A stretch of 6,953 bases of DNA from Betaproteobacteria bacterium RBG_16_58_11 (GCA_001770235.1 MEQN01000127.1:5009-11961), one strand, 5' to 3'. Shown: positions 1 through 5,818, counted from the stretch's first letter. A program made the numbers and translations. The notes: generated by a model not told the origin, from the sequence alone.

Positions 1-1
1 C

Positions 2-637
2 GTCGGCGGCTCCAAGGTTTCGACCAAGCTCACCGTGCTCGAAGCCCTATCCGAAAAAGTCGACCAAATGGTCGTGGGCGGCGGCATCGCCAACACCTTC
101 CTCAAAGCCACCGGCAAGAACGTCGGAAAATCCTTGTGCGAAGATGATTTAGTGCCCACCGCACAAATGCTCATGGAAAAAATGTCTAAGCGGAATGCGT
201 CCATTCCGATCGCCGTCGATGTGGTGTGTGGCAAGAAATTCGACGCCAACGAACCGGCTGTATTGAAAGACGCCGGCAACGTGGCCGACGACGATATGAT
301 TTTCGACATCGGCCCGAAAAGTGCGCAAGAGCTCGTCGACATCATCATGAAGGCCGGCACCGTGGTGTGGAATGGACCGGTCGGCGTATTCGAGTTCGAT
401 CAATTCGGCGCAGGCACCAAAGCCATCGCCATGGCAATCGCCAACACCAAGGCCTTTACCCTGGCGGGCGGCGGCGACACCATCGCAGCGATTCAGAAAT
501 ACGACATCTACGACAAGGTGTCTTATATCTCCACCGCCGGCGGCGCATTTCTGGAATTCCTCGAAGGCAAGAAATTGCCTGCGGTAGCGATCCTGGAAGA
601 ACGAGCGATGGGGGGAGCGGGAAGCGGGAAGCAGTAA
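2..637 (+). CDS. pgk: Phosphoglycerate kinase, C-terminal part (5' end outside window)
   Basis: Cytosolic enzyme that moves phosphate between 1,3-bisphosphoglycerate and ADP in glycolysis, and in reverse in gluconeogenesis and the Calvin cycle. About 211 residues are present, roughly the C-terminal nucleotide-binding half of a ~390-residue family. The reading frame is open from base 2, starting with [10 protein letters not shown], the usual opening of this domain. [22 protein letters not shown] and the nucleotide-loop segment GGGDTIAA follow in the expected order. The family normally stops soon after PAVAxLEERA. Here nine more residues (MGGAGSGKQ) follow, most of them encoded by 7-bp repeats that also supply the stop codon. 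The pyk start lies 66 bp downstream, so the genes are probably co-transcribed unless the repeat hairpin stops transcription. The family call is secure; only the C-terminal tail is unusual. Confidence 0.96.
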   Translation, partial: VGGSKVSTKLTVLEALSEKVDQMVVGGGIANTFLKATGKNVGKSLCEDDLVPTAQMLMEKMSKRNASIPIAVDVVCGKKFDANEPAVLKDAGNVADDDMIFDIGPKSAQELVDIIMKAGTVVWNGPVGVFEFDQFGAGTKAIAMAIANTKAFTLAGGGDTIAAIQKYDIYDKVSYISTAGGAFLEFLEGKKLPAVAILEERAMGGAGSGKQ

Positions 638-640
638 GCG
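613..640 (+). repeat. Degenerate 7-bp tandem repeats, forward array
   Basis: Four consecutive 7-bp units (613-619, 620-626, 627-633, 634-640) fit the consensus GGAAGCG with one to three changes each. A fifth unit, 641-647, is degenerate. The array overlaps the last codons of pgk, and the pgk stop codon (635-637) sits inside the fourth unit. A second array in the opposite orientation follows at 652-693. Confidence 0.7.
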
Positions 641-651
641 GAAAAAACTCG

Positions 652-693
652 TCGCTACCATTTACCGCTAACCGCTCACTGCTCACGGCTCAC
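652..693 (-). repeat. Degenerate 7-bp tandem repeats, inverted array
   Basis: Six 7-bp units run from 652 to 693. The best three (673-679, 680-686, 687-693) read CGCTCAC, TGCTCAC and GGCTCAC on the + strand, or GTGAGCG-like on the - strand. This is the same purine-rich motif as the forward array, in reverse. Bases 627-641 can pair with 672-686 at 12 of 15 positions, so the pair could form a large imperfect hairpin with a loop of about 30 bases. The array ends ten bases before the pyk ATG. No T-run follows, so it is not a typical terminator. Confidence 0.7.
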
Positions 694-703
694 CCAAAAA
701 AAT

Positions 704-2137
704 ATGCTACGTAGAACCAAAATTGTTGCCACCCTCGGCCCCGCATCTGATGATCCGAAAATTCTGGATCAAATGATTGCGGCTGGTTTGGATGTCGTGC
801 GCCTGAATTTTTCTCATGGCAAGGCAGAAGACCATATCCGCCGCGCCGAAATGATTCGTTCCCTTGCGCGCGCACGCGGCAAGACGGTCGGTGTGCTGGC
901 CGATCTGCAAGGCCCGAAGATTCGCATCGGAAAATTCGAAAACCAAAAAATCCAGATCAATCACGATGACCGCTTCATTCTCGACGCCAACTGCGCGCTC
1001 GGCAACCAGGAGCGCGTCGGACTCGATTACAAAGACTTGCCCAAGGATGTAGCGCGCGGCGCAACGCTGTTGCTCGACGACGGCCGCATCACTTTGTGGG
1101 TGGAAGACGTCAAAGGCGCGGAAATTTTCTGCAAAGTGCTGCAAGGCGGCACCTTGTCGGACAACAAAGGCATCAACCGCCAAGGCGGGGGGTTATCGGC
1201 GCCTGCGCTGACCGAAAAAGACATGGAGGACATCAAAACCGCAGCGGCGTTTAAAGCCGACTATATCGCGGTGTCTTTCCCGCGTGCAGGCAGCGACATG
1301 CAGCGCGCCCGTGATCTGCTGCGCGCCGCCGGAGGCAAAGGCTTGCTCGTGGCCAAGATCGAACGCGCCGAGGCCATTGTCGCGCTGGAAGAAATCATCG
1401 ACGCCTCGGATGGCATCATGGTCGCGCGCGGCGATTTGGGCGTGGAAGTGGGCGATGCCGCCGTGCCCGGCTTGCAGAAAAAAATGATTCGTATGGCGCG
1501 CCAGAAAAACAAGCTGGCCATCATCGCCACGCAAATGATGGAATCGATGATCAACAGTCCGATCCCGACCCGCGCCGAAGTATCCGACGTGGCCAACGGC
1601 GTGCTGGATGGCACCGACGCGGTGATGCTCTCGGCCGAAACCGCCGCCGGACAATATCCGATCGAGACCATCGCAGCCATGGATCGCATCTGCACTGAGG
1701 CGGAGAAGGAAGCCGACACTTCCTTCATGAGCCAGTACTCCGTGAAGAAAAATTTCGAGCGTGTCGACGAGACCATTGCCATGTCCGCCATGTTCACCGC
1801 CAGCCACGTGAATGTGAAGGCAATTGCCGCGCTCACGCAATCCGGCTCGACCACGCTGTGGATGTCGCGCATGAATACCGATGTACCGATCTACGCCTTG
1901 ACACCGGAAGTCGAAACCCGTAGAAAGTTGACCCTGTTTCGCGGTGTGTATCCGGTCAACTTCAAGACCACAACGTCAGATCGGGAACAGTTGTTGATCG
2001 AAGCCGAAGACGAACTGCGCCGCCGAGGCGCCGTGCGCGAAGGCGATTTAATCCTGCTGACCTATGGTGAATCGATCGGCAAAACCGGCGGCACCAATAC
2101 CATGAAGTTAGTACGGGTAGGCGATCACAAGAAATAA
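704..2137 (+). CDS. pyk: Pyruvate kinase, PykA (type II) form
   Basis: Converts phosphoenolpyruvate and ADP to pyruvate and ATP, the last step of glycolysis, in the cytosol. The 477-residue length is normal. The sequence shows the N-terminal RTKIVATLGPAS, VVRLNFSHG (residues 31-39), then the mobile B domain (about 70-170), the catalytic-lysine segment VAKIERAEA (Lys218), MVARGDLGVEVG (239-250) and the long block ATQMMESMI to DAVMLSAETAAGQYP (275-319). The C-terminal regulatory domain starts near residue 345. ADLQGPKIRIG puts Lys72 at the position that is Glu in potassium-dependent kinases, and the sequence follows E. coli PykA more closely than PykF as I remember them. The ATG at 704 matches the family N-terminus, but no Shine-Dalgarno sequence precedes it, only repeat DNA and an A-run. 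It lies between pgk and fba. Confidence 0.96.
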   Translation: MLRRTKIVATLGPASDDPKILDQMIAAGLDVVRLNFSHGKAEDHIRRAEMIRSLARARGKTVGVLADLQGPKIRIGKFENQKIQINHDDRFILDANCALGNQERVGLDYKDLPKDVARGATLLLDDGRITLWVEDVKGAEIFCKVLQGGTLSDNKGINRQGGGLSAPALTEKDMEDIKTAAAFKADYIAVSFPRAGSDMQRARDLLRAAGGKGLLVAKIERAEAIVALEEIIDASDGIMVARGDLGVEVGDAAVPGLQKKMIRMARQKNKLAIIATQMMESMINSPIPTRAEVSDVANGVLDGTDAVMLSAETAAGQYPIETIAAMDRICTEAEKEADTSFMSQYSVKKNFERVDETIAMSAMFTASHVNVKAIAALTQSGSTTLWMSRMNTDVPIYALTPEVETRRKLTLFRGVYPVNFKTTTSDREQLLIEAEDELRRRGAVREGDLILLTYGESIGKTGGTNTMKLVRVGDHKK

Positions 2138-2142
2138 TGTGG

Positions 2143-2167
2143 CTGGGGGCAGGTTTCCCCTGCCCAG
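2143..2167 (+). other. Small hairpin in the pyk-fba gap
   Basis: GGGCAGG (2147-2153) and CCTGCCC (2159-2165) form a perfect 7-bp stem with a 5-base loop. Outer bases 2143-2144 and 2166-2167 extend it past a 2-base bulge. No T-run follows directly; the nearest T-rich stretch starts near 2188. It could protect an mRNA end or weakly attenuate transcription between pyk and fba. Confidence 0.4.
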
Positions 2168-2197
2168 TAGCTAGAATAGATTATTGAGTTTTTATTT

Positions 2198-2203
2198 AAG
2201 GAG
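2198..2203 (+). promoter_or_regulatory. Shine-Dalgarno site of fba
   Basis: AAGGAG lies six bases before the fba ATG, at optimal spacing. It is strong, in contrast to the missing site at pyk, and it fixes the fba start. Confidence 0.85.
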
Positions 2204-2209
2204 AGTGTC

Positions 2210-3277
2210 ATGGCTTTAATTTCCCTGCGTCAGTTGCTCGACCACGCCGCCGAAAACGGCTACGGCTTGCCGGCTTTTAACGTGAACAACATGGAACAAG
2301 TGAAGGCGATCATGGAAGCCGCCGCCGCAGTCGACAGCCCGGTGATTCTGCAAGGCTCCGCCGGCGCGCGTTCCTACGCGGGCGAGCCCTTCCTGCGCCA
2401 CCTGATTCTGGCCGCGATTGAAATGTATCCGCACATCCCGGTCTGTATGCACCAAGATCACGGCGCATCGCCCAGCATTTGTTTCCGTTCCATTCAGTCC
2501 GGCTTCAGCTCGGTGATGATGGACGGCTCCCTGATGGATGATGCCAAGACTCCCGCCAGCTATGAGTACAACGTTGCCACCACCGCCAAAGTAGCCGAGT
2601 TGGCGCATGCCTGCGGCGTGTCCGTGGAAGGCGAGCTGGGCTGCCTGGGTTCCCTGGAATCCGGTATGGCCGGTGAAGAAGACGGCCACGGCGCCGAGGG
2701 CAAACTGTCCCACGACCAGTTGCTGACCGACCCGGATGAAGCCGCCGACTTCGTCAAGAAAACCAAAGTGGACGCCCTGGCCATTGCCATCGGCACCAGC
2801 CACGGCGCATACAAATTCACGCAGAAGCCCACCGGCAAAGTGCTGCGCATCGACCGCGTGAAGGAAATCCACGCCCGCATCCCCAATGTGCATCTGGTGA
2901 TGCACGGCTCCTCTTCCGTGCCGGAAGATTGGCTCGCCATTATCAACAGCTACGGCGGCGACATGGGCCAGACCTACGGCGTGCCGGTTTCCGAAATCGT
3001 GGAAGGCATCAAGAGCGGCGTGCGCAAGGTGAACATCGACACCGACCTGCGCATGGCCTCCACCGGCGCGATTCGCAAGCACCTGGCGGAAAACAAATCC
3101 AACTTCGACCCGCGCAAGTTCCTCAAGGAAGCCACCAAGGGCATGAGCGGCATTTGCAAAAACCGCTATGAAGCGTTCGGCGCGGCCGGTCAAGCCAGCA
3201 AGTTCAAGAAGGTGTTCAACCTGGAAGAAATGCAGAAGCGTTACGACAAGGGCGAGCTGGATCCGAAAGTCAATTAA
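2210..3277 (+). CDS. fba: Class II fructose-bisphosphate aldolase, Calvin-cycle subtype
   Basis: Zinc-dependent cytosolic aldolase that cleaves or forms fructose 1,6-bisphosphate. Homologues of this subtype also make sedoheptulose 1,7-bisphosphate in the Calvin cycle. At 355 residues the length fits. Metal and active-site elements are in place: MHQDHG (Asp83, His84), EGELGC (Glu142), GTSHGAYK (His198), VMHGSS (His232) and VNIDTDLR (274-281), which binds substrate phosphate. The start is supported by a strong AAGGAG and by the usual [27 protein letters not shown] opening seen here at residues 1-27. The gene follows pyk by 72 bp and ends at a hairpin terminator. Its last ~100 bp occur again, diverged, at 5000-5100. 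A CbbA-like role in an autotroph is plausible, but no RuBisCO gene is in the window. Confidence 0.96.
   Translation: MALISLRQLLDHAAENGYGLPAFNVNNMEQVKAIMEAAAAVDSPVILQGSAGARSYAGEPFLRHLILAAIEMYPHIPVCMHQDHGASPSICFRSIQSGFSSVMMDGSLMDDAKTPASYEYNVATTAKVAELAHACGVSVEGELGCLGSLESGMAGEEDGHGAEGKLSHDQLLTDPDEAADFVKKTKVDALAIAIGTSHGAYKFTQKPTGKVLRIDRVKEIHARIPNVHLVMHGSSSVPEDWLAIINSYGGDMGQTYGVPVSEIVEGIKSGVRKVNIDTDLRMASTGAIRKHLAENKSNFDPRKFLKEATKGMSGICKNRYEAFGAAGQASKFKKVFNLEEMQKRYDKGELDPKVN
3177..3277 (+). repeat. fba 3' end, first copy of a 101-bp direct duplication
   Basis: These bases match 5000-5100 with a constant offset of 1823 bp and no gaps: 93 of 101 positions are identical by hand count. The match stops just after the fba stop codon. 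The two copies bracket the fic gene and the small ORF at 4798. Confidence 0.92.
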
Positions 3278-3299
3278 GCGACCGAGGTTTCAAGCCTGA

Positions 3300-3333
3300 A
3301 AAAAGGGCGGCTCGTGATCGGGCCGCCCTTTTT
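3300..3333. terminator. Bidirectional rho-independent terminator between fba and fic
   Basis: AAAAAGGGCGGC (3300-3311) pairs perfectly with GCCGCCCTTTTT (3322-3333) around a 10-base loop. The T-run on the + strand ends fba transcripts. The A-run on the other side gives a U-run for the convergent fic transcript, whose stop codon is at 3345-3347. One hairpin therefore serves both genes. Confidence 0.9.
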
Positions 3334-3344
3334 GTTTGGTGCGC

Positions 3345-4508
3345 TCAGCGCTGCTCGGGGAACAGCCCCGGCATCCAGCGCGACGCCAGCACCGCAGGAA
3401 AAGCCAGGCGCAGGGGCGCGCGCGAACTGGCGGAAACCAGCACATTGCGATCCACCAGCGCCGCCACGACGCGCCTTGCATGCCGCTCGCCAGTACCGAC
3501 AATCCCTGCCACATCGCCGCGAGGCAATTCGCCGCGATAGAGAATCGCCTCGAGAATTGCGCCCGCCTTGGCAGGCAACGCACCGAGCCGCGTTTCCTCT
3601 TCGGCCCACAGCAGGACACGGGCGCGCAAGCGGTCCGGCTGCACCAGGTCTTCCATGAAGAGAACCTGATCCAGGCAGGTTTCGAGAAAGAACTGAGTGA
3701 ATGCCGCCAGGCTTTCTTCGCTCAGATTTCCCCTCCCATCCAGGTCATTGCGGCGCGTCAAATCACATTTCGACAAATGATCCTTGTACGCCGCCACATT
3801 CCGCGCAAGACCGCGCGCAATGGACCACACGCCGCCGGTATCCAGCGCTTCAAGCAGGGTTGCATGCGACATCAGTCGCGCCACGCGTCCGTTGCCATCC
3901 AGGAAGGGGTGAATCCACAGAAAGCGATGATGCGCCGCCGCGGCCGAGATAATGGTTTCAGCCCTGCCCAAGCCGGAAAAAGCCTGCTCGAAGTACGCCA
4001 TGAATCTGGGCAGCGCGCCGGGGCTGATCGGCGCATGGCTGCCTACCGTGACATCACGCGCGCGCAAGCATCCCGGCTCAACACGAAAACGCTCCCCCGT
4101 ATCGGGGTCCGCCACCCACAACAGTTCATCGGGCAACAATGCGCTGAAGTGTTGGTGAATTTCACGCACCCCCTGCACCGTCACGGCACGCCCCCCACGC
4201 AAGCCACCCGCATCGATCCACTGCTGCACCGCGATATGCGCTTGAGCCTCCAGTTGCAGATTCCGCTTCTCGGCGTTTTCGCTGTAATCGTTTTTCAGGG
4301 CGCGTTCGATATCAACCGGGTGCGTGTCATGGCCTTCAATCAGATTGCTGTAATAGCAATTCATCGCCCGCACCAGATCGGCCAAAGCGGCCAAAACGCC
4401 AGGCGGGAGACTCCGCCGGAAGCCCGATGACTTTGCAGTCAGATCGACCACGAGATCGGTCAGCGCCGGGCGATGCCGCGACGCCTCGGCGATCCGCATG
4501 GGCATCAT
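3345..4508 (-). CDS. Fic-domain protein, probable AMP transferase with N-terminal inhibitory motif
   Basis: Fic enzymes usually attach AMP from ATP to hydroxyl side chains of target proteins; some remove it. From the chosen start the protein has 387 residues. The core motif HPFLDGNGRVAR (200-211) matches HxFx(D/E)GNGRxxR, including catalytic His200. SNLIEG (54-59) fits the (S/T)xxxE(G/N) inhibitory motif, so the enzyme appears self-inhibited (class II) and needs no separate antitoxin. The last ~70 residues look like a winged helix. The frame is open back to a TTG at 4622, but a near-consensus promoter lies inside that extension. The ATG at 4508 has AAGAGG eight bases upstream; ATG 4547 lacks a good site. 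No partner gene adjoins it. The target is unknown, and a role as toxin, defence factor or housekeeping regulator cannot be told apart. Confidence 0.9.
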   Translation of the reverse strand: MMPMRIAEASRHRPALTDLVVDLTAKSSGFRRSLPPGVLAALADLVRAMNCYYSNLIEGHDTHPVDIERALKNDYSENAEKRNLQLEAQAHIAVQQWIDAGGLRGGRAVTVQGVREIHQHFSALLPDELLWVADPDTGERFRVEPGCLRARDVTVGSHAPISPGALPRFMAYFEQAFSGLGRAETIISAAAAHHRFLWIHPFLDGNGRVARLMSHATLLEALDTGGVWSIARGLARNVAAYKDHLSKCDLTRRNDLDGRGNLSEESLAAFTQFFLETCLDQVLFMEDLVQPDRLRARVLLWAEEETRLGALPAKAGAILEAILYRGELPRGDVAGIVGTGERHARRVVAALVDRNVLVSASSRAPLRLAFPAVLASRWMPGLFPEQR

Positions 4509-4516
4509 CAGCGAGA

Positions 4517-4522
4517 CCTCTT
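4517..4522 (-). promoter_or_regulatory. Shine-Dalgarno site that favours the fic start at 4508
   Basis: On the - strand AAGAGG precedes ATG 4508 by eight bases. The upstream candidates, ATG 4547 and TTG 4622, have no comparable site. Confidence 0.6.
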
Positions 4523-4577
4523 CATCACGATCTGGAGAGTCCATCATGTCCGGGAATATATCCAAATATATGTCCGC

Positions 4578-4588
4578 TTTATGATAAA
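4578..4588. promoter_or_regulatory. AT palindrome over the fic -10 box
   Basis: TTTATGATAAA is an 11-bp palindrome around one central base, and it contains the whole -10 hexamer. With the palindrome at 4599-4616 it forms a plausible repressor-site pair. Confidence 0.4.
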
Positions 4589-4609
4589 TAAAAAGTGCTT
4601 TATTATCAA
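4581..4609 (-). promoter_or_regulatory. Sigma-70 promoter of fic
   Basis: On the - strand, TTGATA (4609-4604) and TATCAT (4586-4581) each match five of six consensus bases and are exactly 17 bp apart. Transcription should start near 4574, giving a leader of about 65 bases to ATG 4508. The promoter lies inside the upstream extension of the fic frame, which argues against the TTG start at 4622. Confidence 0.65.
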
Positions 4610-4616
4610 TAATAAA
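4599..4616. promoter_or_regulatory. AT palindrome over the fic -35 box
   Basis: TTTATTATCAATAATAAA has perfect 8-bp arms around CA and contains the -35 hexamer. The ends match the smaller palindrome at 4578-4588 (TTTAT and ATAAA). A dimeric repressor here would block the promoter; none is encoded next to it unless Fic's own C-terminal winged helix binds. Confidence 0.45.
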
Positions 4617-4622
4617 ACACAA

Positions 4623-4797
4623 TAAAAAAATAATATTTTAACAATATAAGTCCTGTTACATGTCCGGTTATACGAATACCCGAGACCATCTCTGCGCCCC
4701 TACCCACTTTCCCTTTACCGAGAATCTGCTCAATAATCTCCCCTGAAACTGGTTAGATTATTTTAAACACCAATAAAATCATACACATAAACTAACC
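4623..4797. other. AT-rich intergenic stretch upstream of fic
   Basis: This 175-bp stretch has no convincing gene. Bases 4623-4650 are almost purely A and T, and a pyrimidine-rich stretch lies near 4690-4720. TGGTTAG (4750-4756) is inverted as CTAACCA (4792-4798), right at the start of the small ORF. TAAAAT (4774-4779) could be a -10 box toward the + strand but has no good -35 partner. The composition differs sharply from the GC-rich genes on both sides. Confidence 0.6.
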
Positions 4798-4989
4798 ATG
4801 CAAGACCTGCTGAATTTTGCCGGCCAGTTCCCTCAAGGAGTTTCGCCCAGCGAAATCGAGCGCCACCTCAAGATCAGCCGCATACCGAGAGAATGGCTGC
4901 CCCTTTACGAACTGGGGGACACGCGCCTCACCGAGCGTTGCTTCACTGGCGCCTACAAGAAATCCATCGCCAGATTGGGCGCCACATAG
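4798..4989 (+). CDS. Small ORF, 63 residues, unrecognised; possible gene remnant
   Basis: I do not recognise this protein. Residues 3-28 (DLLNFAGQFPQG, then VSPSEIERHLKISR) read like the first two helices and recognition helix of a winged-helix or HTH domain, and the piece would fit the start of a larger regulator. The second half (WLPLYELGDTRLTERCF and on) does not continue such a domain in any way I know. There is no Shine-Dalgarno site before the ATG, but the base composition is coding-like. After the TAG at 4987-4989 the same frame runs on, without another stop, into the duplicated fba tail ending at 5100. It may be a truncated gene at a recombination junction rather than a working one. 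Confidence 0.4.
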   Translation: MQDLLNFAGQFPQGVSPSEIERHLKISRIPREWLPLYELGDTRLTERCFTGAYKKSIARLGAT

Positions 4990-4999
4990 GCGCCAACCC

Positions 5000-5100
5000 T
5001 CGACGCGGCCGGCCAAGCCAGCAAGTTCAAGAAGGTTTTCAACTTGGAAGAAATGCAGAAGCGTTACGACAAGGGCGAGCCGGACCCCAAAGTCAAATAA
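5000..5100 (+). pseudogene. Diverged duplicate of the fba 3' end (aldolase C-terminal fragment)
   Basis: The fragment encodes [18 protein letters not shown] and on to PKVK before a stop, the last ~33 residues of class II aldolase. It matches 3177-3277 at 93 of 101 positions with no gaps. Of the seven differences within 3181-3277, five are synonymous; two change a residue (Leu to Pro, Asn to Lys). That pattern fits divergence while both copies were still under selection as full genes, followed by loss of the 5' part here. No start codon or aldolase active site is present. Like the real fba, it is followed by a hairpin terminator, although that sequence is different. Confidence 0.9.
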
Positions 5101-5122
5101 GCAAATAGCAAAGCCGTGAGAT

Positions 5123-5153
5123 TAAGGGTGGCCCACGGCCACCCTTATTTTTT
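5123..5153 (+). terminator. Rho-independent terminator after the fba fragment
   Basis: TAAGGGTGGC (5123-5132) pairs perfectly with GCCACCCTTA (5138-5147) around CCACG, followed by six T residues (5148-5153). It occupies the same relative place as the fba terminator and may be the native end of a former fba gene. It now isolates the downstream lipoprotein gene from upstream transcription. Confidence 0.88.
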
Positions 5154-5160
5154 GGTAATC

Positions 5161-5187
5161 TTGAATTATATTGAACCGACGTATAGT
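5161..5187 (+). promoter_or_regulatory. Possible promoter of the lipoprotein gene
   Basis: TTGAAT (5161-5166) and TATAGT (5182-5187) resemble -35 and -10 boxes, but the 15-bp spacing is short. A promoter is expected here because a terminator ends at 5153 and the next gene starts at 5228. Confidence 0.3.
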
Positions 5188-5227
5188 TTATTCAAATGCC
5201 GTCAAGCTGGAATCGTCTGGAGTCTGT

Positions 5228-5755
5228 ATGCGCTCATCACAACTTCTATTCTTGTTCATCATCCTCGCCTTGCAAGGCTGTACGCATTACACCCCACCGC
5301 TCTCCGGGCCGACGGCCAATTTGCGCTTCGTTTCGCTTCCCGGCAACAAGACTGAAATCCACGTGCTGGATGACGCGCGCTGCGACAGCATCCCCGGCTC
5401 GACGATTGCCGTGGTCGGAGAAGCGCTGCGCAACGAGACCGGTCAAGGCCGCAGCGTCGGCATGCCTTTGAGCGACCTGTCTTCCCGAACCAACGCCAGC
5501 GAAATTACGATCCGCAGCGGGCAAGCCTTCGCCGCGCAAATGAAAGCCGCCCATGGGCCAGGGCCCAGCGGGGCCAAGTGGGCCTATGGGAAGTGCAGCA
5601 AACGCTTCGTGCTCAATCCCAAAGAAGGCATGAATTACGAAGCGCAGCTCGAGCAATACAACGGCGGGTGCACGTTGAATATATTTCGCATCGGCCGCGA
5701 AGCGGGAACCTACGTGCGCCGCCTTGCCGACAGCGATGTAACGCGCTGTCGCTAA
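5228..5755 (+). CDS. Predicted lipoprotein of unknown function
   Basis: I do not recognise the family. The 175-residue product starts with a lipoprotein signal: MRSSQ, a hydrophobic run LLFLFIILAL, then the lipobox LQGC with Cys18 as the lipidated residue. Thr at the next position suggests the outer membrane rather than retention in the inner membrane. The mature part has four more cysteines (52, 123, 148, 174), enough for two disulfides in the periplasm. There is no membrane segment after the signal. The frame extends back to a TTG at 5171, but that adds 19 residues ahead of the signal. The ATG at 5228 has GGAG (5219-5222) five bases upstream, so it is preferred. It stands between a terminator and the YkgJ-type gene 63 bp downstream, and may have its own promoter. 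Confidence 0.8.
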   Translation: MRSSQLLFLFIILALQGCTHYTPPLSGPTANLRFVSLPGNKTEIHVLDDARCDSIPGSTIAVVGEALRNETGQGRSVGMPLSDLSSRTNASEITIRSGQAFAAQMKAAHGPGPSGAKWAYGKCSKRFVLNPKEGMNYEAQLEQYNGGCTLNIFRIGREAGTYVRRLADSDVTRCR

Positions 5756-5767
5756 GCCGCTCGGCTT
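5754..5767 (+). other. Short hairpin after the lipoprotein gene
   Basis: AAGCC (5754-5758) pairs with GGCTT (5763-5767) around a 4-base loop, overlapping the stop codon. No T-run follows, so termination here is doubtful and read-through into the next gene is possible. Confidence 0.25.
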
Positions 5768-5818
5768 GCTCTACTATGCCCTTCTAACGGCCGTTTACCG
5801 ACCGGAGGGCTACATCAA

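Larger units (their letters stand above)
4546..4666 (-). repeat. Three copies of CGGACAT around the fic promoter
   Basis: CGGACAT (read on the fic strand) occurs at 4546-4552, 4570-4576 and 4660-4666. The outer two share the longer CCGGACATG. The middle copy covers the predicted transcription start, one lies about 25 bases downstream of it and one about 85 bases upstream. They could be regulator-binding sites, or chance. Confidence 0.35.

Noticed and set aside
613..693. CRISPR array
   Set aside because: The units are 7 bp, contiguous and degenerate, with no spacers.
2143..2209. Terminator and separate promoter between pyk and fba
   Set aside because: The hairpin has no adjacent T-run, and TAGAAT at 2172-2177 has no -35 partner at the right distance.
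2216..3193. 325-codon open frame antisense to fba
   Set aside because: It lies wholly inside a well-identified aldolase gene and shows the His/Ala/Gly-rich composition of an antisense frame.
3336..4430. 364-codon open frame on the + strand opposite fic
   Set aside because: It has no recognisable domain and low-complexity Arg/Gln/His-rich content. It mirrors the fic frame, which has clear Fic motifs, so it is an antisense shadow in GC-rich DNA.
4509..4622. N-terminal extension of Fic from TTG 4622
   Set aside because: It contains the predicted promoter and palindromes, has no ribosome site and is translated AT-rich DNA unlike the rest of the protein.
4690..4720. More copies of the 7-bp repeat in the pyrimidine-rich stretch
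   Set aside because: TTTACCG occurs, but neighbouring units do not hold the 7-bp period or consensus.
3278..5153. Transposon or insertion sequence carrying fic
   Set aside because: No transposase, terminal inverted repeats or short target duplication is visible; the only flanking repeat is the coding fba tail.
5786..5795. Palindrome AACGGCCGTT before the YkgJ-type gene
   Set aside because: A single 10-bp palindrome in GC-rich DNA, with no promoter around it, is not enough to call an operator.
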